Source of the DNA: Abiotrophia defectiva ATCC 49176
GTDB taxonomy: Bacteria; Bacillota; Bacilli; Lactobacillales; Aerococcaceae
Assembly (NCBI RefSeq): GCF_037041345.1
Contig: NZ_CP146287.1
Location: forward strand, 62,001 to 126,000
DNA length: 64,000 nt
Reading direction: 5' to 3'
Part shown: one piece after another, positions 1 through 10,127 of the stretch
How positions within the stretch are numbered: position 1 is the stretch's first letter
Layout: the number at the start of each line of letters is the position of its first letter
The notes under the pieces: model-generated
The model's input: only the letters and a program-made list of their open reading frames with translations
Databases searched by the model: none
What the model was told of the DNA's origin: nothing
Made by a program: the position numbers and the translations under genes

Positions 1-1709
1 TCCATGCCGAGGATGTCTTGGATCTCCATTTTCAAGACATTGGCGTGGGCCCCATAGATGGATTGCATTTGCATGTCGTTTTCGGCGAAGCCTAGGGCAC
101 CTAGTTGGTGAACGATGGTGTCTTTATCTACTTGGGTTTTGTCTTTGACATTAATCCGCAGGCGGGTGATGCAGGCGTTGACTTCTTCAATGTTGTCAGG
201 GCCACCGTGAGCGGCAATCAAGCCCAGGGCTTGTTGATAGATACCTTCGGGACTGTCAGGAATGGTCTTCATGGCAGTGCCTGAGTTTAGCAGGGCTTGG
301 TCTTCAGGGTGTAAGTCATTGTTACTGTTGTCTTGGCCGACTTGGTTAATGGTAACACCCAGTTTTTCGCGCGCTTCTTTCTTGCTTGAAAGTTTGACTT
401 CATCGCTATCTTCACGACCTGGTGTCTTCAAGTTGAATTTAAGGATGAGCAAGCGGAAGACATAGTAGTATAGGATGAAGCAAGGTACGCCGACGATGAA
501 GACTAACCACCAGTGGGTCTTAGGCCCTTGTAGGACGCCATAGATGATTAAGTTGATAAAACCGTGACCGGTTGGGGTTGCCACCCCAGCACCTAAGAGG
601 TGCATTACCAATAAGGCAGCACCCGCCATGAAGGCGTGGGCAACATAGAGGATTGGGGCAACGAAGAGGAAGGTAAATTCAATTGGTTCGGTAATCCCGG
701 TTAAGAAGGCAGTACCAGCAGCTGCGAAGAGCAGAGAACCTACGACTTTACGTTTCTTAGGATCGGCTGTCTTGTACATAGCGTAGGCAGCCCCAGATAA
801 ACCAAACATGAAGTAAACGAACTTCCCGCCGTTGAAACGGGTAATGGATGGGTCGATTGAAGTGATGTTAGGATCCGCAAGGGAAGCTAGGTAGGCATTG
901 ATGGTACCTACAACGCGTTCGCCATTGATGGTCCAGGTCCCACCTAATTCAGTGGTGCGTACTGGCCAGTTAAGCCCGTGGTGGAGACCAAATGGTAGGA
1001 GTGCCCGTTCAACTAGCCCGTAGAGGAAGGTACCTAGCGGACCAGATTTGAGGATGAAGACGGACAAAATCGAAATCCCTTGTTGGATTGGTGGCCAGAT
1101 AAAGAAGAGGATAACAGAGACAAAGGCCATGGCAACGATGGTTACAATCGGTACGAAACGTGGGCCACTGAAGAAGCCGATTAGGGCAGGTAATTGTTTC
1201 TTAACCGCCCAACGGTGAACGAAGAAGACCACGACCCCGACGATAATCCCCCCGAAGACGCTGAGGTCCAGGGTTTGAATCCCCATGACCTTAGTCTGCA
1301 TGGCATTAGCCATAGCTAGTTTAGCTTCAGCGCTGGATAACTTGCTGGTGTCCACCAAGCGATGGCTTTGGACTAGGAGGAAGTTGAGGACGGAGTGTAA
1401 GACGATAAAACCGAGTACCCCAGATAGGGCAGCAGAACCTTTTTCGCGTTTGGCTAAACCAACGGCGACGCCGACAGCGAAGATAATAGGTAGGTTGTTG
1501 AAGGCTGTGTCCCCTAAAGTAATAAAGAATTTCATAATGAATTGGAAGATTTGGTTCTGAAGAACAGGGAACATCTTCAAGGTATCTGAGTTAGAAAAGG
1601 CAGTCCCAATCCCCTTAATAATCCCGGCCCCTGGCAAGACCGAAACAGGTAAGAGGAAGGATCGGCCAAACTGCTCAAAGGCATAAACAAATTTGTTTTT
1701 TTGACTCAT
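1..1709 (-). CDS. PTS sugar transporter EIICB, glucose/maltose family (partial)
   Basis: This would be the membrane permease and phosphotransfer component that imports a sugar and phosphorylates it. The reading frame starts at an ATG at 1709 (minus strand) behind AAGGAG and stays open to the window edge, so the 3' end is missing after about 569 codons. The N-terminal part is a long multi-membrane-segment EIIC domain with the family stretches FGLHHGLNW and GITEPIEF. The C-terminal EIIB domain carries the phosphorylation motif ACITRLR, with its cysteine near residue 513 (codon at 171-173). These motifs place it in the glucose/glucosamine/maltose class, but the substrate cannot be read from sequence. 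It is divergent from an RpiR regulator, and a cre-like site lies in its upstream region. An EIIA domain could follow beyond the edge. Confidence 0.9.
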   Translation of the reverse strand, partial: MSQKNKFVYAFEQFGRSFLLPVSVLPGAGIIKGIGTAFSNSDTLKMFPVLQNQIFQFIMKFFITLGDTAFNNLPIIFAVGVAVGLAKREKGSAALSGVLGFIVLHSVLNFLLVQSHRLVDTSKLSSAEAKLAMANAMQTKVMGIQTLDLSVFGGIIVGVVVFFVHRWAVKKQLPALIGFFSGPRFVPIVTIVAMAFVSVILFFIWPPIQQGISILSVFILKSGPLGTFLYGLVERALLPFGLHHGLNWPVRTTELGGTWTINGERVVGTINAYLASLADPNITSIDPSITRFNGGKFVYFMFGLSGAAYAMYKTADPKKRKVVGSLLFAAAGTAFLTGITEPIEFTFLFVAPILYVAHAFMAGAALLVMHLLGAGVATPTGHGFINLIIYGVLQGPKTHWWLVFIVGVPCFILYYYVFRLLILKFNLKTPGREDSDEVKLSSKKEAREKLGVTINQVGQDNSNNDLHPEDQALLNSGTAMKTIPDSPEGIYQQALGLIAAHGGPDNIEEVNACITRLRINVKDKTQVDKDTIVHQLGALGFAENDMQMQSIYGAHANVLKMEIQDILGM

Positions 1710-1754
1710 TGCTAGTCGCTCCTTCATAATTTGATAAGTCTATTCTAGCAAAAA

Positions 1755-1768
1755 AGCAAACGCTTTAG
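1755..1768. promoter_or_regulatory. Candidate cre (CcpA) site
   Basis: AGCAAACGCTTTAG matches the cre-type consensus TGAAAACGCTTTCA at 10 of 14 positions, including the AAACGCTTT core. It lies upstream of the PTS gene, near its likely promoter, so catabolite control of sugar uptake is plausible. Spotted by eye. Confidence 0.45.
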
Positions 1769-1812
1769 TAAAATGTGCTAAAAAGTTCCCAAGGAAGATA
1801 AAATTGACTCCA

Positions 1813-1830
1813 AGAGGTAAAATTACCTCT
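1813..1830. promoter_or_regulatory. Perfect inverted repeat, candidate RpiR operator
   Basis: AGAGGTAA and TTACCTCT form a perfect 8-bp inverted repeat separated by 2 bases. It sits between the divergent PTS and RpiR genes, just upstream of the -35 box of the regulator gene. Position and symmetry fit an operator for the adjacent regulator; this is inference. Confidence 0.5.
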
Positions 1831-1835
1831 AAATT

Positions 1836-1863
1836 TTGTGGTGGCTCCCCGCTGTGGTACAAT
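1836..1863 (+). promoter_or_regulatory. Promoter of the RpiR-family gene
   Basis: TTGTGG and TACAAT are separated by 16 bp. The -10 box lies 36 bases before the ATG, and an AGGAGG ribosome binding site is at 1888-1893. Confidence 0.55.
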
Positions 1864-1899
1864 AGAAATGTAAACCCTTAGGGGATCAGGAGGGATGAC

Positions 1900-2667
1900 A
1901 TGTTTTTCGTCAATCTAAAGGCTCACTATGAAGAATTATCGGTCTATGAACAGGAAGTCATCGACTATCTCATGAAGCAGGACAATATCGAGGCCCAGAC
2001 CCTTAAGTCTATTGGGGCGGCCCTGCATTTATCAGCTTCGACTATTGTGCGGGCAGGCAAGAAGTTAGGCTATGCTACCTTCAATGAACTCAAGTATGAC
2101 CTGCGCCGTAGTAAGGAGTCCAATCAGGAGTCCCATCATCTGGAGGCCAGTCACTTTGACTTGATGAAGGCCCAATTGACGGACGAGTTCCAACGGACCA
2201 TGGCCCTATTAGCCCAGGCCGATTTCGAGTCGGTGGCCGATCGGGTCTTGGCGGCGCGTCGGGTCTTCTGCGTGGGGATTGGGTCTAGCTATATGCCCAT
2301 GTCTGACTTTAACCGTAAGCTCAAGCTCATTGATGTCTGGGCCAATGACTTCTTCGAACAGTATAGTATTGAACGCATTCCTGATATTGCCACCAAAGAA
2401 GATGTCATCGTGGTCTTCTCCCTAGGCGGGGCCAACAAGACGGTCAATGAGACCTTGCTTAAGGCTCGCCAAAAGGGGACCCATATTGTGGCCATTACCA
2501 GCCTGACCCATCATCCTTTGGCCAAACTCAGTGATCAACTGATTCAGATTTATGATGCGCCTAAGGCGCGCAAGAAGATTCGGTCCCGGCTCATGCTCAA
2601 CCTGGCCGGAACCCTCCTCTTCGAGACCTTACTCAAACGCCAGGCCGCCCAACAAGAGCAGGCCTAG
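1900..2667 (+). CDS. MurR/RpiR-family transcriptional regulator
   Basis: A 255-residue cytoplasmic DNA-binding regulator that responds to phosphosugars. The first ~75 residues form the RpiR helix-turn-helix (the segment LHLSASTIVRAGKKLGY is the recognition region). The C-terminal half is a SIS sugar-phosphate binding domain with a VFCVGIGSS entry and a VFSLGGANKTV loop. The ATG at 1900 is 6 bases after AGGAGG; the ATG at 1895 is out of frame. It is divergent from the PTS EIICB gene and followed after 21 bases by a metallophosphatase gene. Control of the PTS gene, with the phosphosugar as effector, is the simplest inference. Confidence 0.88.
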   Translation: MFFVNLKAHYEELSVYEQEVIDYLMKQDNIEAQTLKSIGAALHLSASTIVRAGKKLGYATFNELKYDLRRSKESNQESHHLEASHFDLMKAQLTDEFQRTMALLAQADFESVADRVLAARRVFCVGIGSSYMPMSDFNRKLKLIDVWANDFFEQYSIERIPDIATKEDVIVVFSLGGANKTVNETLLKARQKGTHIVAITSLTHHPLAKLSDQLIQIYDAPKARKKIRSRLMLNLAGTLLFETLLKRQAAQQEQA

Positions 2668-2688
2668 GCAGAAAGAAGCGATTGATTC

Positions 2689-4026
2689 ATGCAAGCTGTA
2701 AAACTCGGCATACTCCATACCAATGACACCCATTCCTATCTGGATTTATTTAGCCAGCGCGCCCATCTGATTAAAGGCCTGCGAGCACAGTATCAAGCCA
2801 GCTTGTTGCTGGGGGCTGGGGACCTCTTTGTGGGTGGCCCTTACTTCCAGCTCTTCGCCGGCCAGGCGGAAATTGCCCTCTTGAACCAGTTGGGTTATGA
2901 TGCGGTCACTTTTGGCAACCATGAATTTGATATGGGACCTAGCTTTTTGGCCTCCTATCTGGCCCAAGCTAGGGTGCCCTTTGTGTCCAGTAACCTGGAC
3001 TTTAGCCGGGAGCCGGCTTTGGCTGATTTGGCGGCGCAACAAGTGGCGCCTTACCGCCTCTATGACCTGGCGGACGGTGTCCGACTGGCTATCCTAGCAG
3101 CCACAACCCTGGAAACCTTGGATAATTCTTCGCCAGGGGAGCTGATTGGCTTTGAAGAGCCTCGTCTGGCCTTAGAACGGAATCTGGCCTTGGCCCGTCA
3201 GGCTGGGGCAAGCCACTTTGTTCTCTTAAGCCATCTGGGTTATGAGACGGACCTGGCTTTGGCCCAAGAAGTGCCAGACTTTGCCGCCATCATCGGAGGC
3301 CATACCCATACGGTGACAGAGCAACCCGCCCTAGTAGGCCAGACCTTGGTGGTGCAGGCTGGCTACTATGGTCGTCTGCTGGGCGAACTCAGTCTCTGGC
3401 TCCATCCGGATGGCAGCCACCAGCTAGGCCACTACCAACTACATGATTTAAGTCATTATGCCAAGGTTGCCCGTCCGGTAGCCAAGGAACTCAAAATCTG
3501 GCAAAGCCAGGCCCAGGCGCGAATTAGCCAAGTCATTGGCCAAAGTCGCCAGGCCCTGGATGGCAGTCGGGAGGCCCTGAGTCAGGGCCATACCAATCTC
3601 AGCCAATTGGTCTGCCGGGCCTATGCGGCAGCTGCTCGGGCTAAGGGCTGGCAAGTGGACTTTAGCCTCATTAATGGGCGAGGCGTCCGCGCCAGTCTGG
3701 ATCAGGGGCCGGTGACCTATGAGGAGGCCCTGGCCATTCTGCCCTTTGGCTGCCAGCTCTGGGTCCTGGAAGTGACGGGGGCCGACCTCAAGGAGGCGCT
3801 GGAATCCGGCCACTATCCTCGTATGATTGACAGTCAAGGCCAGCCCTTAGAGCTTGAAGAGGCAGTCAAGGGACTGGACCCTGAGGCCACTTATCAGCTG
3901 GTGACCAACGACTTCTTAGGACGAGGCCGGGATGGTTATGAGGCCTTGGCCCGTCACCAGCTGCTGGATCAGCAGCTGGGTAGCGACTTGGATGCCTTGG
4001 TGGCCTACCTGTCCCAAGAGGCTTAA
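2689..4026 (+). CDS. Metallophosphatase / 5'-nucleotidase family protein
   Basis: A 445-residue hydrolase expected to remove phosphate from nucleotides or similar phosphoesters using two metal ions. The N-terminal metallophosphatase domain shows all the metal-binding blocks in order: HTNDTHS near residue 10, GDLF near 45, GNHEFD near 75 and GGHTHT near 205. The C-terminal 5'-nucleotidase domain contains NGRGVRASLDQG and FGCQLWVLEVTG. No signal peptide or sortase motif is visible, so it should be cytoplasmic, like the YunD-type enzymes. The ribosome binding site is weak (AGAAAGAAG). It probably shares a transcript with the RpiR gene 21 bases upstream. The exact substrate is unknown. Confidence 0.85.
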   Translation: MQAVKLGILHTNDTHSYLDLFSQRAHLIKGLRAQYQASLLLGAGDLFVGGPYFQLFAGQAEIALLNQLGYDAVTFGNHEFDMGPSFLASYLAQARVPFVSSNLDFSREPALADLAAQQVAPYRLYDLADGVRLAILAATTLETLDNSSPGELIGFEEPRLALERNLALARQAGASHFVLLSHLGYETDLALAQEVPDFAAIIGGHTHTVTEQPALVGQTLVVQAGYYGRLLGELSLWLHPDGSHQLGHYQLHDLSHYAKVARPVAKELKIWQSQAQARISQVIGQSRQALDGSREALSQGHTNLSQLVCRAYAAAARAKGWQVDFSLINGRGVRASLDQGPVTYEEALAILPFGCQLWVLEVTGADLKEALESGHYPRMIDSQGQPLELEEAVKGLDPEATYQLVTNDFLGRGRDGYEALARHQLLDQQLGSDLDALVAYLSQEA

Positions 4027-4027
4027 G

Positions 4028-4056
4028 CCTATTTAATAGTTACACTATTAAATAGG
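4028..4056. terminator. AT-rich 13-bp perfect hairpin, possible terminator
   Basis: CCTATTTAATAGT and ACTATTAAATAGG are perfect inverted arms around TAC, starting 2 bases after the metallophosphatase stop codon. The stem is long but AT-rich, and no U-run follows, so efficient intrinsic termination is uncertain. The 4027-4320 gap otherwise holds the next terminator and the ctsR promoter. Confidence 0.5.
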
Positions 4057-4209
4057 GTTTGAGAGGGCAAAAATTCTGGCTTTTTGGGAGTCGCGAACAG
4101 AAAAAGTCAAAAATAAGCCGGAAACGTTCGTCTTTTGCCGGAAAAAGCCTGTCAGACCGGGATTTGGCCCCGGCCACTTATGAAAAAGCAAATATATAAT
4201 CATTTATAT

Positions 4210-4233
4210 AAAAGGGGCCTCAGGCTCCTTTTT
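4210..4233 (+). terminator. Intrinsic terminator
   Basis: GGGGCC, loop TCA and GGCTCC (one G-U pair) are flanked by AAAA and a T-run. It lies between the metallophosphatase and the ctsR promoter. Confidence 0.65.
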
Positions 4234-4259
4234 CTTTAGCCCTAGGTCAAGCAATTAGG

Positions 4260-4288
4260 TTGGCAAAAGGTCTGATTTGGTGTACAAT
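4260..4288 (+). promoter_or_regulatory. ctsR-clpC promoter
   Basis: TTGGCA and TACAAT with 17-bp spacing form a good sigma-A promoter. It directly abuts the CtsR operator at 4289. Confidence 0.8.
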
Positions 4289-4305
4289 AGTCAAAGAAAG
4301 TCAAT
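4289..4305. promoter_or_regulatory. CtsR operator (tandem heptad)
   Basis: AGTCAAAGAAAGTCAAT matches the known CtsR site (A/G-GTCAAA-N3-A/G-GTCAAA) at all but the last base. It starts right after the -10 box, so a bound repressor would block initiation. This fits autoregulated class III heat-shock control. Confidence 0.9.
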
Positions 4306-4320
4306 GTAAGGAGGGGTAAC

Positions 4321-4785
4321 ATGTCAAGCCGCAATATGACCGACATCATTGAGGCCTACCTGAAGGAATTCCTCAAGCACCAAGAGCATGTCGAAATCAA
4401 ACGTAGTGACATCGCGGAGCACTTCGACTGTGTCCCGTCACAAATTAACTATGTCATTAAGACCCGCTTTACCCAGGAGCACGGCTACCTGGTCGAAAGT
4501 AAGCGGGGTGGTGGTGGCTATATCCGCATTCTCAAGATTGAATTGGCCGACGAGGCAGCCCTGATTGATCAGCTGATAGAATTAGTGGGCGATAAGATTA
4601 GCCAACGCAACGGCATTCATATGATTGAGAATTTGATTGGCAAGGGCCTGATTACCAACCGCGAGGGGACCTTAATCCTGTCCGTGATTGAAAAATCCGT
4701 CCTTCATCAAATCAGTGAGCAGGAACAGGCGGCTCGCGCCCAATTGCTCAAGACCTTTTTGCAACAACTCAAATACAGCTATTAA
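4321..4785 (+). CDS. ctsR: CtsR, class III heat-shock repressor
   Basis: A 154-residue repressor that shuts off clp genes and releases DNA on heat or protein stress. The N-terminal winged helix-turn-helix contains HFDCVPSQINYVIKTRF, followed by the wing ESKRGGGGYIRI with its conserved glycine-rich turn that senses heat. The ATG follows AAGGAGGGG. A near-perfect CtsR box overlaps the start of its own transcript, and clpC follows after 19 bases. The genes mcsA and mcsB, which lie between ctsR and clpC in Bacillus, are absent here, as is usual in Lactobacillales. Confidence 0.96.
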   Translation: MSSRNMTDIIEAYLKEFLKHQEHVEIKRSDIAEHFDCVPSQINYVIKTRFTQEHGYLVESKRGGGGYIRILKIELADEAALIDQLIELVGDKISQRNGIHMIENLIGKGLITNREGTLILSVIEKSVLHQISEQEQAARAQLLKTFLQQLKYSY

Positions 4786-4804
4786 GAAAAGGAGTGAAGA
4801 CGCG

Positions 4805-7315
4805 ATGTTTGAAGAACTATTTACCGAGAGCGCCCATCAAGTCATGATCATGGCGGCTGAGGCTACCTACCAATTGCGCCATTCAGCTATTGGGACCGAG
4901 CATATCTTGATTGGTCTAGCCCGCGAAGAACGTGGGATTGCCGGCGTCATTCTCCGTGAATTTGGCGTGACCCCGGAACTAATTCTCAACGAGTTGCGGG
5001 CCATCCACGGCGATGTAGAGGCGCCTATGCCGCGGGGGGAAGTCACCCTACCTTATTCGCCGCGCGCCAAGAAAAATATCATGGATGCCTCCAATACAGC
5101 TAAGCGCTTGGGCGCACGCCAAATTGGGACTGAGCACCTCCTATTAGCCATGCTGCCACAAGAAATCCTGGCGACCTTAATCTTACGCAATCTAGACGTC
5201 GACTTAGACGCCCTTAAAAAAGCCGTCTACCAAGCTATCGGCATTGATAAGATGCCAATAGGCCAAAGCAAGCCTCAAGCGCGGACCCAGAAAGCCAGCG
5301 AGACTGCGCCAAGCAAGACGCCAACCTTGGACTCCTTTGCCCGCAACCTGACTCAAATGGCCAAGCAAGGCCAGATGGACCCAGTGGTGGGCCGCGAGAA
5401 GGAAGTCCAACGCATGCTGCAAATCATCAGCCGTCGTAAGAAGAATAACCCTGTCCTAGTCGGGGACCCTGGGGTAGGTAAGACGGCCTTGGCAGAAGGC
5501 CTAGCCCAACACATCGTGTCAGGCGACGTGCCGGCCGATATTGCCAAGAAACGCCTCATGATGTTAGATATGGGGAGCCTGGTGGCTGGGACCAAGTACC
5601 GGGGGGAGTTCGAAGAGCGCATGAAGCGCATTGTGGAAGAGGTCATGGCCGACGGCCAAGTTATTCTCTTCATTGATGAGCTCCATACCCTGATTGGGGC
5701 CGGTGGCTCTGAAGGGGCTATTGATGCAGCCAACATCCTCAAGCCAGCCCTGGCACGGGGTGAAATCCAAGTCATTGGGGCGACGACCCTGAGTGAATAC
5801 CAGAAATACATTGAAAAAGACGCGGCCTTGGAACGTCGTTTCTCTAAGGTGCAAGTGGACGAGCCAACCCCTGAAGAAACCATCCAGATTCTGCAAGGGC
5901 TCAAGACCCAGTATGAAGTTCACCACGTCGTGACCATTACTGACCAAGCCATTGAGGCGGCGGTCAAACTTAGTGTCCGCTACATTACGTCACGCTCCTT
6001 GCCTGATAAGGCCATCGATTTAATCGATGAAGCGGCCGCTAAGGTTCGGATTGAAGAAGCCGTCTCTCATGATCCCCTTTTCGCCCTCGAGAAGGAAATG
6101 GCCAAGTTGCAGTCAGATAAGGAAGAAGCCGTGCTAGCCCGCAACTTCCCAGAGGCAGCTAGCCTTCGCGAAGCCGAACAAAAACTGGAAAAACGCCTAG
6201 CCCGGGCTCGCAAGAAAGCCCAGGCTCAGGCCGGCCAGCCAGTACATTTAGTCGTAGATGAAGAACAAGTGGCTCAAGTCGTGGCCCTGTCAACTGGCAT
6301 CCCAGTGACCCAAATGGCCATGAAGGAAAGCCAACGTCTGGTTAACCTAGAGCGGGAGCTTCATCAACGAGTTATTGGCCAAGAGGAAGCCGTGTCCGCT
6401 GTGTCACGCGCTATTCGCCGGGCTCGTTCTGGCCTCAAGGCGCCAGGCCGTCCAATTGGTTCCTTCCTCTTCTTGGGACCAACCGGGGTTGGTAAGACCG
6501 AATTGGCCAAGGCCTTGGCCCAAGCCATGTTTGGTTCCCAAGACAATATGATTCGGGTCGACATGTCCGAGTACATGGAGAAACACACCGTGTCTCGCCT
6601 GATTGGTTCGCCTCCAGGCTATGTAGGCCATGAAGAAAGCGGCCAGTTGACCGAGAAGGTGCGCCAAAAACCTTACTCTGTCATTCTCCTGGACGAAATC
6701 GAGAAGGCCCACCCAGATGTCTTTAACATCCTGCTCCAAGTCTTTGACGACGGACATTTGACTGACTCCAAGGGCCGCCAAGTCGATTTCCGCAACACCA
6801 TCATTATCATGACTTCTAACCTAGGGGCAACCGCCCTGCGGGATGAGAAATCCGTCGGTTTTGGGGCTAAGCAGTTTACCGCTGACCACCTGGCCATGGA
6901 AAAACGTATTCGTGAAGAGCTCAAGCGTTCTTTCCGTCCGGAATTACTCAACCGGATTGACGAAACGGTGGTCTTCCACTCCTTAACTAAGGAAGAAATT
7001 CGCCAAATCGTGAAGCTCCATACTAAGGATATTATCAAGCGCCTAGGCGAACTGGCCATCAAGGCTCGGGTGACCGACACCGCGGTGGACATTATCGCCG
7101 AAGCCGGCTTCGACCCAGAATACGGGGCGCGTCCAATTCGTCGCGCGATTCAAAAACAAATTGAGGACCAACTCAGTGAGTTGTTGCTTAGCGGCAGCAT
7201 TGTCACCGGGGACTCGGTGACCATTGGCGGCCGGTCCGGTAAGATCAATATTGCCGCCAAGGACCATGAGGCTGGCTCAAGCAAGGCCAAAGCTAAGCCC
7301 AAAGCCAAAGCCTAA
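4805..7315 (+). CDS. clpC: ClpC, AAA+ unfoldase of the Clp protease
   Basis: An 836-residue hexameric ATPase that unfolds proteins and feeds them to ClpP. The N-terminal Clp repeat domain (about 1-145) starts MFEELFTESAHQ. The D1 AAA domain has Walker A GDPGVGKT at 220-227 and Walker B VILFIDELH. A middle UVR-like coiled region precedes the D2 domain with GPTGVGKT at 558-565 and DEIEKAHPDVF. The basic Ala/Lys tail (KAKAKPKAKA) is low complexity. The start at 4805 is chosen because the AGGAG ribosome binding site and the family N-terminus match; a longer frame from 4688 only overlaps ctsR. Regulated with ctsR by CtsR. Confidence 0.96.
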   Translation: MFEELFTESAHQVMIMAAEATYQLRHSAIGTEHILIGLAREERGIAGVILREFGVTPELILNELRAIHGDVEAPMPRGEVTLPYSPRAKKNIMDASNTAKRLGARQIGTEHLLLAMLPQEILATLILRNLDVDLDALKKAVYQAIGIDKMPIGQSKPQARTQKASETAPSKTPTLDSFARNLTQMAKQGQMDPVVGREKEVQRMLQIISRRKKNNPVLVGDPGVGKTALAEGLAQHIVSGDVPADIAKKRLMMLDMGSLVAGTKYRGEFEERMKRIVEEVMADGQVILFIDELHTLIGAGGSEGAIDAANILKPALARGEIQVIGATTLSEYQKYIEKDAALERRFSKVQVDEPTPEETIQILQGLKTQYEVHHVVTITDQAIEAAVKLSVRYITSRSLPDKAIDLIDEAAAKVRIEEAVSHDPLFALEKEMAKLQSDKEEAVLARNFPEAASLREAEQKLEKRLARARKKAQAQAGQPVHLVVDEEQVAQVVALSTGIPVTQMAMKESQRLVNLERELHQRVIGQEEAVSAVSRAIRRARSGLKAPGRPIGSFLFLGPTGVGKTELAKALAQAMFGSQDNMIRVDMSEYMEKHTVSRLIGSPPGYVGHEESGQLTEKVRQKPYSVILLDEIEKAHPDVFNILLQVFDDGHLTDSKGRQVDFRNTIIIMTSNLGATALRDEKSVGFGAKQFTADHLAMEKRIREELKRSFRPELLNRIDETVVFHSLTKEEIRQIVKLHTKDIIKRLGELAIKARVTDTAVDIIAEAGFDPEYGARPIRRAIQKQIEDQLSELLLSGSIVTGDSVTIGGRSGKINIAAKDHEAGSSKAKAKPKAKA

Positions 7316-7339
7316 ATAATCTAAGACAGGAGCTAGCCC

Positions 7340-8759
<1,420 letters not shown>

Positions 8760-8772
8760 TTAATAAAAAATG

Positions 8773-8816
8773 AACGCTCAAGCCAGCCTTCTAAAGGGCC
8801 GGCCTTGAGCGTTTTT
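8773..8816 (+). terminator. Intrinsic terminator after tadA
   Basis: AACGCTCAAG (8773-8782) pairs with CTTGAGCGTT (8804-8813), followed by more T residues. It ends the ctsR-clpC-tadA run. Confidence 0.9.
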
Positions 8817-8861
8817 TGTCTTGGCAAGGAGATTACGAACATTTACGAAACAAAATTATCC

Positions 8862-8875
8862 ATTTTCATGAAAAT
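8862..8875. promoter_or_regulatory. 14-bp perfect palindrome upstream of D-LDH
   Basis: ATTTTCATGAAAAT is perfectly self-complementary and sits just upstream of the likely -35 box of the next gene. It may be an activator or repressor site; I do not recognise the factor. Confidence 0.4.
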
Positions 8876-8878
8876 TAA

Positions 8879-8907
8879 TCAACATCGGCTTTCCATTGTG
8901 CTAAAAT
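8879..8907 (+). promoter_or_regulatory. Likely D-LDH promoter
   Basis: TCAACA and TAAAAT are separated by 17 bp, upstream of the D-LDH start codon. The -35 box is weak (4 of 6). Confidence 0.45.
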
Positions 8908-8964
8908 AGGAATATTAAATCCCCCACTTCGTTCAAGAAGTAAGCGCAAGGAGCAAAAGTAATA

Positions 8965-9957
8965 ATGAAAGTACTAGCATATGGTGTTCGTGATGTCGAG
9001 AGACCCGTGTTTGACCTAGCCAATCAAAAGTTTGGTTATGAATTAGTTTGTGTGCCCAACTACCTAAAGGGTCCGGAAGAGGCTTGGTTAGCTCAAGGTT
9101 GTCAGGCCGTTATTTTGCGTGGTAACTGCTGGGCTACAAAGGAGGTCTTAGATATCTACAAAAAATTAGGAGTAGAATATGTCCTGACGCGGACAGTAGG
9201 TGTCGACCATATCGATCTTGCCTATGCTAGGCAATTGGGCTTCAAGTTAGCACACGTCCCTTTTTACTCACCTAATGCGATTGCCGAATTAGCTTTGACC
9301 TTGGCCATGACCCTCTTGCGGAATGTCGCCTATACAACTCACTTAACTAGTCAGCAAGATTTTCGTGTCCACGAGCAAATGTTTTCTAAGGAAATCCGTA
9401 ACTGTACTGTTGGTGTGGTTGGGATTGGCCGGATTGGCTTGACGACCGCAACGCTCTTCAAGGGCTTGGGCGCGAATGTCTTAGCTTACGACGCCTTTCC
9501 AAAAGAAGGAGTAGATCATATCTGCACCCAAGTAGAGCTGGATGAGCTCTTAGCTAAGTCAGACGTGATTTCCATTCACGCACCTTACATTCCAGCTAAT
9601 GGCAAGGTCATCACCAAGGAATTCATCAGCAAGATGAAGCCAGGGGCCATTCTGGTCAACACTGCGCGCGGTGAGTTGCAGGATGTGGATGCCATCATTG
9701 AAGCCATCGAATCTGGCCATTTGGCTGGGGCAGGCTTAGATGTCTTAGAGAACGAGAGCCAATTCTTCTTCAAGGACCTGCGTGGTCAAGACATTAGCGA
9801 TTCTGCGGTTAAGAAATTGGTTGACCTCTATCCTAAGGTCTTATTAACCCCTCACATGGGGAGCTACACCGATGAGGCAGTAGAGAACATGGTGGAAACC
9901 AGCTTTAATAACCTCAAGGACTATCTGGAAACAGGAGAATGCAGCAATGATTTCTAG
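8965..9957 (+). CDS. D-lactate dehydrogenase family (D-2-hydroxyacid dehydrogenase)
   Basis: A 330-residue cytoplasmic oxidoreductase expected to reduce pyruvate to D-lactate with NADH. It has the NAD-binding loop VGIGRIG, the catalytic arginine in VNTARGE, the glutamate in LDVLENE and the histidine in [25 protein letters not shown] is typical of the D-LDH/VanH branch. AAGGAG precedes the ATG. The gene stands alone between terminators. An L-lactate dehydrogenase is encoded at 51012-51971, so the strain could make both lactate isomers. A D-hydroxyisocaproate or VanH-like specificity is not excluded, but no van genes are nearby. Confidence 0.88.
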   Translation: MKVLAYGVRDVERPVFDLANQKFGYELVCVPNYLKGPEEAWLAQGCQAVILRGNCWATKEVLDIYKKLGVEYVLTRTVGVDHIDLAYARQLGFKLAHVPFYSPNAIAELALTLAMTLLRNVAYTTHLTSQQDFRVHEQMFSKEIRNCTVGVVGIGRIGLTTATLFKGLGANVLAYDAFPKEGVDHICTQVELDELLAKSDVISIHAPYIPANGKVITKEFISKMKPGAILVNTARGELQDVDAIIEAIESGHLAGAGLDVLENESQFFFKDLRGQDISDSAVKKLVDLYPKVLLTPHMGSYTDEAVENMVETSFNNLKDYLETGECSNDF

Positions 9958-9988
9958 GTAAATAAAGAATTTGCCTCGAAAATAGACA

Positions 9989-10039
9989 AAAGCGAAAGAA
10001 CTGAGTGCCGCTTAAGCAGCGCCTTAGTCCTTTCGCTTT
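9989..10039. terminator. Strong, possibly bidirectional terminator
   Basis: AAAGCGAAAG (9989-9998) pairs with CTTTCGCTTT (10030-10039), and the stem continues inward with ACTGAG/CTTAGT around a GCTTAAGC palindrome. It lies between the convergent D-LDH and HAD genes, so it may serve both. Confidence 0.8.
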
Positions 10040-10127
10040 ATTTATTATAGTAGGATAATATGAAAATATAGGCTTCACTTGCTAGTCCATCTTAGCTAGC
10101 TAAATTTTTAGGACACTTAGTTATAAG

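Noticed and set aside
4688-4804. Extended N-terminus for ClpC
   Set aside because: The extra 39 codons overlap ctsR in another frame; the ribosome binding site and the family N-terminus support 4805.
8965-9957. VanH vancomycin-resistance dehydrogenase
   Set aside because: The family is the same, but no vanA/vanX-type neighbours are present; a D-lactate dehydrogenase is simpler.
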